The position numbers and the translations under genes were made by a program. This document shows, piece after piece, positions 25,478 through 37,539 of a stretch of DNA of 64,000 nucleotides. Location: contig CM055101.1 of the NCBI GenBank assembly GCA_029204225.1, positions 42,432,927-42,496,926 on the forward strand. The letters are read 5' to 3'. The notes beneath the pieces are model-generated. The model ran no database searches, was not told the origin of the DNA, and was given only the letters and a program-made list of their open reading frames with translations. The stretch is from Diphasiastrum complanatum. Taxonomy: Eukaryota > Streptophyta > Lycopodiopsida > Lycopodiales > Lycopodiaceae. How positions within the stretch are numbered: the first letter of the stretch is position 1; each line of letters opens with the position of its first letter.

Positions 25478-26567
25478 CTCCCTCTTGAACCTTGCAACTT
25501 TGTATAATTAATCCAATTGTTTTTCTTTGCCTTGCAAAGAGTGGTTTGTCGAGCAGCTTCGTGAGCAGATCTGCAATCATGTCTTCAGACTTTATGTACT
25601 GAACCTTGAGCTCTCCTTTCGAGATCAAGTCTCGAATATGATGGTACTTCGGAGGTATGTGTTTTGTCTTTGAATGAAAAATAGGATCCTGGGACAAATA
25701 TATGGCACTTTGAGAATCCATCATTAACATGCATGGTTCTCCTTGTGGTATGCCAATTGCCTCCAACATCATCTGCAACCATACTACCTCGTTCGCCATC
25801 TTTGAAGCTGCGACATATTCATCTTCGCATGAGGATTGAGCCACCAAGGTTTGTTTCTTGCAGGTCCCGCTGATTGCTGCTTTGTACACTATCGAACATC
25901 CTCCTGTCACGGACTTGTTGTCGTCTTTGCAGCTTGCCCAACTTGCATCAATGTAGTGGTGCAGCTCAAATCCTTTGTCTTCTTTCTCTACTTTGTAGGT
26001 TAATCCCATATTTTGGATACCCTTCAGATATTGCAGGATTCGTTTCGCCATTTGCCAATGCGCCATGCCAAGATTCGAAGAGAATTGGCTTAATGCATAG
26101 ACAGAGAAAGCCAAATCGGGTTTGGTACAAATTGTGAGGTACATCAGACTACCGATCAGGTTTTGGTAGGGTACACCTTCCATCTTCTGCCTCTCCTCAT
26201 TTGTATTCGGACAATCCTGCTTCACTAATCTGGCTCCAACTATCATTGGTGTGACCTTTGCTTTGTAGTCCATCATTCGATACCGCTTCAGCACTTTTTG
26301 GACGTACTTTGACTGACTCAGATGCATTTCTCTTCTTATTCGACCTCTTCTGATCTCTAGCCCAAGGCATTTTGTTGCTTCTCCTGGATCTGTGATTTCA
26401 TAACTTTCGAAAATCAGACTTTTCATTTCCTTGATTAGCATCAAGGAGTTTCCTATCATAAGGGAGTCATCTACAAAAATAGTCAAAATCACAAAATCTC
26501 TTCCTACTAGGAGCACTTGGAGTAACATCCTGGTTGAGTGCAATTTTCTCAATGGAATTGGATTCAC
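25428..26567 (-). pseudogene. Truncated copia polymerase (reverse transcriptase and RNase H)
   Basis: An open frame of 379 codons. It begins inside the reverse transcriptase palm, with 'FVILTIFVDDSLMIGN' (FVDD in place of the usual YVDD), and continues through 'CLGLEIRRGRIRREMHLSQ', 'TICTKPDLAFSVYALSQFSS' and 'HHYIDASWASCKDDNKS'. It ends with 'SCEDEYVAASKM' and 'IADLLTKLL'. The upstream half of the element (gag, protease, integrase, fingers of RT) is absent; a break at about 26567 joins unrelated DNA. The frame has no stop despite the truncation, which suggests the break is fairly recent. Confidence 0.9.
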
Positions 26568-28430
26568 TAATTCCGGGGGTCAGCACACCTTTTGAAATTG
26601 GTAGAGTGCACTTCTACATGGTTGATTTTGGTAAAGATGCTGCGAATTAGCTTGAATTCATTTGTAATTCCCTGTTTCTTGAGGAATCTTCCAATTGAGG
26701 CTGAATGATCTGCTTGGGTAGATCCACACTCTAGTTCAAATCTGTTTTTTAAGATGAATGATTTGCATGAGTCCATAATGGTTTGGACAGTTTGATTCAG
26801 ATTGGGCAGCAAGAGGTTTATTGATAGATTGACATGGAATCGATTTATCCTGCACAAATAAACTAATTGCTACTGGGAATCTTAAATTTTTTGGTTTAGA
26901 TGTGAGGAATTAAGGTTTATTTGACTAATCCTCTTGTATTTTATGCAAACTGGAAACTGAAACCATGGAATGGATTTGTAAATTGTTGATTTGGAATTGG
27001 AAAATGTGTGCATGCTGATAAAACCCTGTAAAACCGTTGTGATTGGTTCTAACTGCCTTTGTGAAAAGTTGTAACTCGGATAATCTCCTTTTCCCGGTAC
27101 TCTGGTCGTTGGATCAGTTGACAGAACCCAAGTTCTAGCTGAACAAGCTCGCACTTGGGATGGGAAGGGCTGAATCTATTCTAAGAATCTGGAAACCTGC
27201 ATCTGAGCAGTAGTTGCGTGATGGTAGGAGTGGTGCGAGCAGCTATTGGACAGCTTGCCATCCTGTGACCTGCAGTGCATTCTTCGGAACATGGGATTCA
27301 CCTTGATGATCTGCGCAGAAACTTCATAAAGATTTAGGATTCCTGGTTGAGAGCATAGTTGTTATCAAATGAATCCTCAATGTGAAGTTGATGCAGATCT
27401 TAGGAGAGATGTCTGATTGTTGACAACTGTGCCAGCCGTGAGGTGCACATCCGAGTGGATGAAGCGCTGTGAAAGAGTGCTGGGAATGGAGGTGGAGAGC
27501 AGCACCTGCGCGATCCATCGTCCTGACCTGCTTGAGAAATCTCTTTCTCTCTCGCGCTTGGGCACCCACCTGTTTTTTGGGTGTAGACGGCTGGAAATGA
27601 TCGAGACCTAGAATTTTTAGGTTTTGAGTTGTCTTTTCCTTTGTGCATAAATTGGGTATTTTTGGATTTGAGGGCCGCAATCTTATAATATTATGCATGT
27701 GCATGAGGGTCAACCGATGTTTTAAGTGCTTGACGGGTTGTAATTTCAAAAATGGTTCCCAAAGTGATTTTGGGAACTCTGGAAATTTGAGTTACTAGCC
27801 TCCAGTGAGAGGAATTTTGATTCCTTTGGGCATGTGTGTCAAAGCAGTAAACTCGATTTTGGACATTGTTTTTCCATATGAGGTAGAAAAAAATTTGGTT
27901 TTTTTTTCTTCTTCTCTGTGGACAATATGCATGTATAAAGTCCATATCAACTTGACAATTATCTGTAGCCTAGTATTTTGAGAAGTTAATACTGTTGTTT
28001 TTGTGTCAAGCGGTACTAATCGGTTAATATTTATTAAACCGATCTTGACAAAATAATGGTTGTGGTTTGGTTCTCCAGGCAAGTACCCAGTTAGTGGGAA
28101 TTTTGGGTCCCTAGTACTGTGCTTTTTATCGATTTAAACTCTGGAGTAAGATTACTCCTAGTAAATGGAGTTAAATTATGTTTTTCGGTTTTCTCCTTTT
28201 AAAATCGATGGAATAACGATCAGTTGGTTATTGTGGTTTTGATGATTTAGGTCATTAAAATTGAACAAACCAAAGCTTTTGAAATACTTGTTAGATAACT
28301 AATGGTGGAAAATTTATTGTATTTGGAGGTATTTCTTTATTGAACAATTTTATTTGGGGTGAATACAGTGGAGAAAGTACCTGAATCCAAATTTAAAGCT
28401 AGACAATGGTCCTCCTCTAATTGTGTCAAA
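26568..28430. other. Unassigned DNA between copia and gypsy remnants
   Basis: Several minus-strand frames of 90-140 codons are open (for example 27324-27749) but have no motif I recognise. The stretch lies where the 3' LTR of the minus-strand gypsy remnant would be, so it may hold that LTR. I found no clear TG...CA pair or second copy to prove it. Confidence 0.4.
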
Positions 28431-28431
28431 G

Positions 28432-29870
28432 CTACATCCATTCTTGAAGGCTGTCGTTCTCGTCCGAAATTTCTTCATTAATGATTCGGAATGTTGGAAC
28501 TTCAAACTCTATAGGCAGTATAGGATGCATTCCATATACAAGGTAATATTGAGTCTGCTTTGTGGTAATCTTCTCAGTAGTACGGTATGCCCATAAAATT
28601 GATGGTAACTTTTGGTCCCAGTCGGAAGAATGTATTTCTATGATTTTATTTAGAATTTTGCACAAAATTCCATTGGCCCCTTCCGCAAGGGTAGTCTGTC
28701 TATGAGTGATGGAAAAGTATGATAACAGTGCTTCGATGGTCTGGTTAAGAAAATGGGTTCCTTTGTCACTAACAAGTTCTAAGGGACAGCCAAAACGAGT
28801 GACGATGTTTTGAAACAAGAACTTTGCCACTGTTTCGGCATCGTTTTTAATTATAGCTTCGGCCTCTACCATTTTGGTAGCATAATCCATTGCAACAAGA
28901 ATATAACGTCGACATGCTTCACGAGTGGTTGGTTTGATCGGTCCTACAAAATCTATTTCCCACTTCTCAAAAGGTGCTAAGGGGATAATAGGTGTAAGTG
29001 GCCAATGGGTCGTGAAGCTGGGTTTCCCCATCCTCTGACATGCATCACATTTTTGAATAAAAAGTTCTACATCTCTATAAATTGTAGGCCGCCAATACAT
29101 AGCATTCAGAATTTTCTTAGCTATATTTTTAAGAGCATATTAATGGCCCCCCGAATCTTCCTCATGTAACGTTCGGATTACGATGATGATTTCGTTGGTT
29201 TCAAACAACGACGAAGATTATCGTCGGCTCCTAATTTATACAAAACCTTCTCTAATTGTGTAGGGTCCTACTCTCGCAAAAAAGACCATTTTTTCCTACT
29301 TATTAAAGTGATAAGGATAAACCTAATCCTGTAAAAAATCAATAATGGATGTATAAATAGATGATTATGTGTCGATGCACATTATATGCTCATCCGGAAG
29401 CTCATCTGATATTGGTTCAGTTTGGTTTTTAGTTCAGAGGCGTGATATATAATCAACATTTTGGTGATCATTTTCCCTCCTTAACTTTTGATAATTAAAT
29501 TCATCTAATAACAATACCCATCTAGCTATCCTCCTTGATAGATGAGGTTTGTTTACTAGATGTTTTAATGCATAACAATACCTAATGCTTCATGCTCTGT
29601 AGCAGAATAATTTTTCTCAGATGCTGCTAGTTCCCTACCAACATAATATATTGGATAATCAATATTTTGATCATTCTTCTGACTAAGTACAACACCTATT
29701 GCAAAAGACGAGGTATCCACATATACGTGGAATTTCTTCGTCCAAACTGGAGGTCTAACTCCCATCGCTTCTGCTAAGAATTGTTTTAATCTTTCAAAAG
29801 CTTCTTGGTGCTCTTGAAACCAATGATATTCTACTAACTTTTTTAATAAGAATCTAAAAAAGACAATGCC
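28432..29870 (-). pseudogene. Ty3/gypsy remnant: RNase H and integrase
   Basis: On the minus strand 29765-29565 reads RNase H ('FHVYVDTSSFAIGVVLSQ', 'YYVGRELAASEKNYSATEHE'). After a damaged stretch, 29100-28432 reads 222 open codons of integrase: the zinc-binding tail 'CDACQRMGKPSF', then 'WEIDFVGPIKP', 'VAMDYATKMVEAEA', 'LVSDKGTHFLNQTIEAL' and 'WAYRTTEKITTKQT'. It is the same lineage as 21408-24282, which shares 'CKILNKI', 'DWDQKLPS' and 'YGMHPILPIEFEVPT', but lies in the opposite orientation. Confidence 0.9.
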
Positions 29871-31288
29871 TATTTCTTATTGTTAGTCTCAGATGGTGTA
29901 AAAAAAGATTCCCAAAAACATCATTTATTGTTTAAAATGAAAATGTGTTAACCCCTAAAAAGATAAAGATTGGGGCCTTGGCTGAGATCTAGTGTATTTT
30001 CTTGTGAAATTCAAAAATAACTTGTTTTTTTCCATAAAATGGCAGTATGCTTTCCTACATGTTGAAAAAAGGAAACGACAAAAAATCCTTGCAACCTACT
30101 CTGTACTATAAAGCAGTTTTTTGTCTAAAATACTATAAAGCCGGTTTTTTTAGTGTGACAGAAAATCCCTACAGTTTTCCATGAACTGTAATGCAGGTGT
30201 GGCTCGTCTCTTAGTTGTAAATTTTTTTTTTTTTGACATGAACAATAGGTCCTGGTCACATGAAATGAAATGTGTAATTCACAAAATTCAAAAAGTACTC
30301 TTTTTTGGCTTTTTGTAAGCATATGACACAGTAAGTTATGTAATCATACATGTGCAGATCTTCTATGCTAATTGTGTTACTAAAGTACACTAAAATGATG
30401 TCACGACATTACACTTTTTTAGTTACATAAGGCTTAGAATATTATTTACACATTAGATGTAAAAAAAATTTGGTCAAAGCTGATTGAAAATACCCAACAA
30501 CAAAAAAAATGCCATGGGGCTATATGAAAAAGTAGAAAAAGTCTTTTGTTCGTTGGTAGATACTTAACCAAGCTACAGATTTAGGAAGAGTACCTACTTG
30601 TATGTTATGTTAATAATTTGCAAAAACATCTGCTCATAACATAACTTGTTAATACGAATCAGTGTTTAAACATGATGGTTACTAGACTTTATAGAATGTA
30701 AATCATTACATATACTTCTATAGGTATATATATGTAATACTTGACTTCACAAATACTTGTGTACATGATTACATATACTTCTACAAGTATATATGTGTAC
30801 TACTTGACTTCACAAATACTTGTGTTATGGTTTACAAGCATATAAGTAATGGTAATGTTATTTGATAGTATGGAACATCCTTGAGTTATGATAGAGTGAT
30901 ATTACATTTTTTTGCTTATCATTGCTAGAAACGTCTTTGGATGGAAACTTATGAGGTCAAAAGATAAAAAAGAGAAATAAAAAGATGATGGTTGATAATA
31001 TAACTTTTTACTTTAAGTTATATGAAATTTCCATATTATGCAATACATTTTCAAGTTGCGACATGGATAACAACTGAGAATAGGTGTAGACCAGTGTAGT
31101 TCCCACAAGAATACCCTTGTTTTTACTTGGATGTTATTGTGGATGGATGCAGGTGAGCTTATTCTCCTCAGGTTAATACGTACCACGTTTGGTATGGAAT
31201 GGAACTGTACGGAAACATTACGAATTGACTTATTTATGTAATGTGTGATTAGCATTTATTGTTGTTTAGTTTTGTTAGGTTTAAAAAT
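29871..31288. other. AT-rich DNA without a gene
   Basis: No coding region is seen. A two-copy tandem duplication of about 61 bp lies at 30708-30830 ('acatatacttct' ... 'ttgacttcacaaatacttgt'). Confidence 0.55.
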
Positions 31289-31312
31289 ACACACACACAC
31301 ACACACACACAC
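31289..31312. repeat. (AC)12 microsatellite
   Basis: Pure AC run followed by a longer CA- and CG-mixed alternating purine-pyrimidine stretch to about 31370. Confidence 0.95.
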
Positions 31313-31400
31313 AAAGCCATTAGGGCACGCACTCACACGCATGCACGCACGCACGTGTGCGTGCGCACGTTCGCCATTCATGCACGTCCACCATCGACAC

Positions 31401-31441
31401 ACGTCCACCATTGTCCGTCAACGACGGGCACTCTTTACTAG
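31401..31441 (+). mobile_element. Helitron 3' terminus, plus strand
   Basis: Plus strand reads a stem GTCCGTC, loop AAC, stem GACGGGC, then 'actctttaCTAG' ending at 31441 and followed by T. This is the Helitron 3' signature of a subterminal hairpin and CTRR with insertion before T. The same terminus appears at 33446 and 53254 (minus) and at 60282 (plus). I could not find its 5' end. Confidence 0.75.
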
Positions 31442-31575
31442 TATATATATATATATAGTAGTAAAAGTGCCCATGGATGACAATCAAGTTTTTTTTTCAT
31501 ACTTTTCACATTTCATTATAAAAAAGTCACTTACACAAGATGGGTTTCAAAGAATGCATGAAATTTTGTGAGAGT

Positions 31576-32265
31576 ACTGAAGAAAAGCCACCTGTTTGCC
31601 ACCACATCCTGGTGAGCTGCCAGTGGAGGCGGGTAGATTTGTTGGTGGTATGAAGACCGCATGGAAGGCACATGGGTTTCTGCCTGTGGTGGCCGCGGCC
31701 TCGAATTGGAGGTATGCAGCCCAGAGCTTGGAGGCAGAGGAGAGATCTGCGGATCCAGCAGAGTACTCTCAGGGCTCTCGACGAAATTGCATCCCAACAA
31801 CAGAAGCCTACGAGTGAACGGTCGCAAGCTGCGCAGACGAAGAGGGCGGAAGCAGCTTCCGAGCCTGCAGTATTCCTGGAACTGAAGCGCTTCTGGAAGC
31901 CACAACCCCTCTCTGCGCATCCACCATTGGCATTGCCACATACAGGACACCTCCATGGTTGATCTGCGAATGCGGTTGTAATAGGAAAGGGGAGGGGAAT
32001 TTGCTGCCAGAAAGGAGAAGGGATAGGGATTTGTTGATTGAAGGGGAGGAAGGAGAGGAAGGGGGGCGGAAGGGGCATGGAGGCAGGAGGAGGCGGAGTA
32101 GTGGTCGCCACCGGCGGTGGTTGAGGGTAGTTGGCCAGGGCCTGGCTCGTTTGTGGTGGCAGTTGTGGAGGCGCACTGCCATCGCGAAACGTAGATAGTG
32201 TCAAGATACTTCGCCATCTGCGCAACTTGTACTGGATCGAGCGATAAAGGTGCGAGAGCATGTTT
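31576..32265 (-). pseudogene. Proline-rich host-gene exon fragment, product unknown
   Basis: GC-rich compared with its surroundings and protein-like. After a splice-acceptor-like CAG near 32266, one frame reads '[17 protein letters not shown]'. Another continues with a Pro-rich stretch ('[12 protein letters not shown]', '[12 protein letters not shown]'), and the first frame again ends '[18 protein letters not shown]' before a donor-like CAG|GTGG near 31590. The frame changes suggest one or two indels, so I call it broken. I do not recognise the family. Its strand matches the surrounding Helitron candidate, which fits captured gene sequence. Confidence 0.45.
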
Positions 32266-33148
32266 TGTTGGCCTGGTGATTCTTGAGTATGTGCCTAAAT
32301 TTTGAGATGGCAGAATCCAAAACTTTTAGCAGATTGTTCAAAGCCCCCTCCCCAGCAGTTTCGAGAACAATGCAGCTACCCAGGGTGGCCCCTGACAGTA
32401 ATTCAGCAGTCAGTCATCTATGTAATAAATTATAAGACTTGGACCAACATAATCAATTGAAAGCCCACAAGCAATCAGATTAAATCAGTGGAATTATCTG
32501 GTTTGCAAGGAACAAATAGAATCTAGGATCTGAGTATAGGCATCACCAAAAGCTTCATTGGCCCATTTCTACAGTGGAAACCCTCTCCTGTGTCACATGC
32601 GAAAAAGTATGGCCTGAGCTCTGACAGGATAAACTCAAAGAATTCGAGAGCTGTCAGCTACTTCGTAAATCGCTGAAATCGCAGTTTAGAAAGTGCTCAA
32701 AGTCCCTGAGCAAGTGCACGTTGTGGTAAATTGCAGTTTTCCAAAGAGCTATTTTTGTAGTAGAATACTGCCGTCGAAGATAACATCATCATCTATTGTC
32801 AGAGAGCTACATCATAAGTAATACCAATTCATAAATAATCCAAGTTTCAGAAAGCAGTATTGCTGAGACTTTTGAGGATGCATTTGTGTGAATTGATGCT
32901 GATAAGTACTGTAAACAACTAATTGAGTTTGGGAGATTTACCGAGGGAATCGCCCACGTAGAAAGGTGCTATATTTATTGCTCACTCTGTGTATTCGACT
33001 CCATACTTACAACCAAATTCTCCTCCAACTTTGATCTCTGTCAAGGGTAAAAAGCTACCATGGTTAATAGAAGCAAGTGCCAGCAGCACAATGGTCAGGA
33101 GCAACAACAATTTTTGCTCGTACACACTACCGCCATCAGTATTTGTGA

Positions 33149-33193
33149 GAGAGAGAGAGAGAGAGCGAGAGCGAGAGAGAGAGAGAGAGAGAG
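33149..33193. repeat. Imperfect (GA)n tract near a Helitron 5' end
   Basis: About 45 bp of GA with two GC interruptions, placed about 250 bp inside the 5' end, as in the related element at 59398 (CT tract after a C run). Confidence 0.9.
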
Positions 33194-33656
33194 ACTCGAT
33201 CGAGAGAGAGATCGCGCGCGCCGGGGGGAAATTGGAAATTTGAAATGTGTGTGTGGGTGAAAAAGAAAATAAAAGACGCGCATGTGTTGTTTTCTTACCA
33301 TTTTTTTTCAAAGTGTGTTTTAGCTCTTTTCTTTGCAAATGAGTGACGTTTTTTGCGGGCATCGCGTGACATTTTAGGTGGCACAGCGTGACATTTTTTA
33401 CGGCAAAACACACACTCTCTCTCTAAAATAGTTTTATACTATATACTAGTAAATAATGCCCGTCGTTGACGGGCGATGGCGGCCGATCAAGGTGACGGCC
33501 GATGATTTGGAAATTCAGTATGTCGTTGATGGGCAATGACGACTGATCTAGGTGGCGGCCGATGATCCGTTTGTTGTAAATCGGTGGTTTTATCAGAGAT
33601 GATTGACTAATATCTAATTTAGAGGAGCTCTGATCAAAACAGAGGCTCGGATACCA

Positions 33657-34027
33657 TGTCAAAAATCAGTGGGTCTATGCGGAACTGGGAGCGAGCTAGA
33701 TGGATGGATCGGAAGTGCCACAGTTAGCAGCAATGGAACAACAACTGAGTGGAGACAAAATATACTCTTTGATTATAATCAACAGATGATTACAATCGCT
33801 TGAAGTGATAACTTCAGTTGGTTGAGCATGATAACGTTGGCTACCAAAAAAGAAACTCTGATCGTTGTGTGTGATAACATATGCAACGGATCTGTCCGAT
33901 TGAATTGATAAAAACAATTATCAGAAGTTTTAGATATCAGATGTCCTTGAAGAAGGTAAACTTTTCAGTAGTTGTTTTCTTATGAACATTCTAGGATAGA
34001 TATACTGAAAAATATCTATAACAACAT
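33657..34027 (-). repeat. Possible LTR with primer-binding site
   Basis: On the minus strand a sequence ending 'TTTTTGACA' is followed directly by TGGTATCCGAGCC, which looks like the tRNA-Met primer site of a copia element. The far end is uncertain; a TG start near 34027 is possible. There is no coding sequence of such an element next to it. Confidence 0.4.
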
Positions 34028-34119
34028 TTTCCTACAGTTATTACAATTGCCTCATATTGTTATTGTTTGTACTAAGTAGGCGAACTGTCAACGCAAAGTC
34101 GTTGGGTCAAATTTTAGAC

Positions 34120-35020
34120 TGACAATGTCGAAAAATTACATAGGGTCAGATTTTATACATTGGTTCGGATTTTATACAAAGTGAACATGTTTGAAAAAAT
34201 TCGAACTGATCTGAATTGAACACGTTGGGTCAGATTTTAGACCGATAGTGTCGGATTCTATACATTGGTTTGGATCATAGATGCACCGCAATTCGCGATT
34301 CAGAATCGTGATTCAGAAACGCGTTCCGGAATTTTTCCAGAATCGCGAAGAATCGTTTTTTTTTTTTTGAAATTCTTTTAGGCAATATGGGTATCAGATG
34401 AAAACTTTGATTGAGAGCATTATGATTGTGTAGTTTGTTGACCACCCCTCAGACCCCTTGTTTCTCGGGGGGCTACCACCCCCCGAACCCCCTAGAGCTT
34501 TCAACTATATAGACAATGTAGATAAAAATGCTACCGCCCCCCCCCCCGTAGATAAAAATGGGGTCCAAATGCGCGTCGAGAAGGGCCCAATATTTATGTC
34601 CCCAACGGTATGTACATTGCACTGACATCTCCAGTGAAACAATTGCAAAAGTGATCATCATCCATACAGTGGATAGCCCAAACTGTAGGATTAACATTTA
34701 CTGAAAACCAGAGCAAATGACAACCGGATTTCTACTGAAAATAAGATCAATTTGTGCCCCATCTACTGCACTTCTAAGAGGCAAAACGCTGGTTTGACCA
34801 TTGATCCCCTAAAATTTTTTTAGCCATAAGCTATTTTTCCAAAAAAAAAAAACAAAATTTGTTTTTTTTTTTTTTTGTTTTTTGCGATTTTGGGTTCAGA
34901 ATCGCGATTCGCGAATCGCGGACCCAACGAATCGCGATTCCGTGCATCTATGGTTTGGATTTTATACAAAGTGAACATGTTCGGGAAAATCCGAATCGAA
35001 CACGTTGGGCCGCTCAAACA
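34120..35020. repeat. Diverged tandem repeat interrupted by the MITE
   Basis: The phrase 'ttggttcggattttatacaaagtgaacatg' followed by 'gaacacgttggg' occurs at 34162-34230 and again at 34262-34275 continued at 34953-35008. A partial copy lies near 34120. Removing the MITE rejoins the last copy. Confidence 0.75.
34276..34952. mobile_element. hAT-type MITE, 677 bp, with exact 8-bp target duplication
   Basis: The ends are a perfect 11-bp inverted repeat CATAGATGCAC, and the element is flanked by identical 8-bp copies of GTTTGGAT (34268-34275 and 34953-34960). Eight-base target duplications are characteristic of the hAT superfamily. The subterminal parts are rich in overlapping 'gaatcgcgattcgcg' palindromes. 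It codes for nothing recognisable and contains runs of T, A and C. It landed in a tandemly repeated flank (see 34120-35020). Confidence 0.92.
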
Positions 35021-36478
35021 TGTCGTATCCTCGATAACTCTCTGGCTTACAGACGCAACCAGCAATGCTCTTCGCACCGCATTACGTCTCCTATTTAATC
35101 TCCTCTTCCTTGCAGACCTACTTTCATGCTTCAGAGTAATACACGAAGGGTTGCTTCGCGCACACTCAGGTGTGTCCATGTCGATAAGCCCACATGGATT
35201 TTTTAGTTCTTCTAATAGAAATGGCCTATCAAATGACAATAGAAATCATCAAGTTTATTGTACAATATTAACGAAATGGTCAAATTCTACCTAACAAACA
35301 AATAAAAATAAAAACACAAACATAAACTATCTATGTTTAATGTTTACAACGACATTATGTTGACCATTTCAAAATACATAATGAGAAACAAAACATTATC
35401 ATTAGGCTTTACGATGCTAAGAACATGCTGGAAACTCTTCTAATCATGGACTTCACAGACTTTCTGAATCATTTGAGGGAAAGACAACATTATGGGACAT
35501 CAGGACCATAACTATCACAGGCTGACTATATTTCGATCGACATTCAATATCGTGAAGATAAAACATATCTTTTAGAATAGGAGGAAAGTTTAAAGTGTTA
35601 TTCATGGACACGTTAAAGATAGGGATGAAAAGATTTTATCATTGATTTAGACAAACCTCGGGCCTCTACATACCCGTCGTTGGCTTTTTGCATCGATGGA
35701 GTTTACTTGTCATTGTGTCTGTAACTCAAGTATTAAGATTGGCCTACATAAACCCAGCTAAGAACGTTATTTTGACCCATGTATCTCATATGCTGATTAC
35801 CCCAAGCGAAATGGTATGCAGACCATTCATATATCAATCTAATAAATACATCAGATTGCTACATCTCGTGCATATTAAGCTAATAAATACATCAGACCAC
35901 AATTGCTTCATAAATGATATGAGTTGCAAAAATCGTTGTATTGCATTATTCTTCATGCATTCATTAGGTGTGTGGCAAAATACTACTATATTATTGTTTG
36001 TTGTAACTGGCATCAGTTATTTATGGAAAGGAGGGCCTTAATTTTCAGCTGAATGTGAGAATAAATCTGATAATAAGGTAAAGGTAGAGGCTAATAGCAG
36101 TTAACAATGACTTTTCTAACAACGATCCCATAATAATACAATTGCTTTTCTTTTATGCACTAGCTGTTGTTTGGTATTTCATTGAAAAGTTCTAAAGAGA
36201 ATATATATTTCTGGGCATGGCGACAGCTCTGACATCATTTTGGCTAATATCCTATCAAGATATATATTAGGCTTACGACATACTATGAAAGACAATGATG
36301 AAGACAGTCAGTTTGTTGTTATTTAGCAAGAGGTCCTGCATTGCAAGGAGAGCTTCTGAGTCCAATTTTAGTTTACAGGAAATCATATTAGGTCTTAATC
36401 AAACATGCAGACTATTAGGAAATCATGCGAACTTTTCAATAAATCATATTAAGAAATCATGCAGACTTTATCATAATG
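35021..36478. other. No recognisable gene
   Basis: The region 34820-35239 is open on the minus strand for 139 codons but starts in the MITE and has a basic, low-information composition; I do not trust it as a gene. The rest is AT-rich and non-coding by eye. Confidence 0.45.
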
Positions 36479-36498
36479 AGAGAGAGAGAGAGAGAAAG

Positions 36499-36546
<48 letters not shown>
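36479..36546. repeat. (AG)n microsatellite, interrupted
   Basis: About 68 bp of AG with two 'aaagctt' interruptions. Confidence 0.95.
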
Positions 36547-36551
<5 letters not shown>

Positions 36552-37539
36552 TTTATTAATGTCTTTTTCATGCCAAAAGGCATATCACATACTGATCACG
36601 TTCACGGGAATGGCAACTGCCATTCACCTGGTCTTTTTTCAAGTCAGCAATCTCTTTCAAACCAGCATCTTCCTAGAAATAACTTTGTCTAGAATGCAAT
36701 AAATAGCCAAACCCTCTACTAACCGCAACTCAGATTAATGCCAATGGTCACCCTGGAAATTTTGCATCTTATTTGAAGTTCCAATACAACATTCTCTTGA
36801 GAATGCAATTTTTTTTTCTGGAAGAATGCAATTCGGTGTTGTGGTTTGATACACATTGCACAACTATTTTCTAAAGTCAACATCAGCGACCCCACACGGC
36901 GCAACACCCTTCAGACTCTGATTGTTGCTAGTTGCTTGTTTTCCTTTTCAAGCACCGATCCATAGTCCAGTGTCCATTCACAGAGTTCAAACTCAAAGAA
37001 ATTCGTTAACATAATTAAACATTCCATGATCCATGTCGGGAAGAGACTTGACAAAAACAGATATAAAATGAGAAGAAACGTAATGTTCCAGCTTGCTACT
37101 CAAATACTGATGATTGAATGTGGTGAGTCAAGCAAGAAGTAAATTTTGCCATCAATTCTTATCATATTTCTTCCTCACAATGCAAAAGGTATTTGGTTAT
37201 TGGTGGCCTATATTTTTAAAGACTCGTGAATTTCAAAAAATTATAATCAGCTGGTATACAAATCATAAAATTTACATCTCAATTGAGACACCAACATTCA
37301 AAGGGTAAATAAGCGTTGCTGCTCTTTTAACAAAATCTCCTATACAAAATACCCTTGCTGCTCTCTTAACAAAATGTCACAAAAAAATATACAATTGAAT
37401 ATTATGTTTTATGTACAGCAGTAATCTGAATGCTACTAAATGAAGTACATTGTTCTTTTGATGTTCTGAGTAAAGCTATACAAGCTTAAAGTAGCTGAAA
37501 TCAGAAGTTTAAACTTTTTGTTCGATCTGTTGCAAAGCT

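Larger units (their letters stand above)
31458..33445 (-). mobile_element. Probable Helitron carrying a proline-rich host exon
   Basis: The 5' end on the minus strand (from 33445, 'TATATAGTATAAAAC') matches the 5' end of the element at 59398, and the similarity continues through 'AAAATGTCACGC' and the AG/CT tract. The 3' end near 31458 is a decayed version of the family terminus ('GGGCACTTTTACTAC', CTAC for CTAG). The leading TC is missing because a neighbouring Helitron end abuts it directly. Inside is a spliced-looking exon on the same strand. Confidence 0.6.

Noticed and set aside
31661-32198. Plus-strand open frames of 70-96 codons opposite the proline-rich exon
   Set aside because: They are antisense shadows of the GC-rich exon; the minus strand has splice-like ends and better composition.
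34820-35239. 139-codon minus-strand frame rich in Arg
   Set aside because: It spans the right end of the hAT MITE and its target duplication, so it cannot be an original gene.
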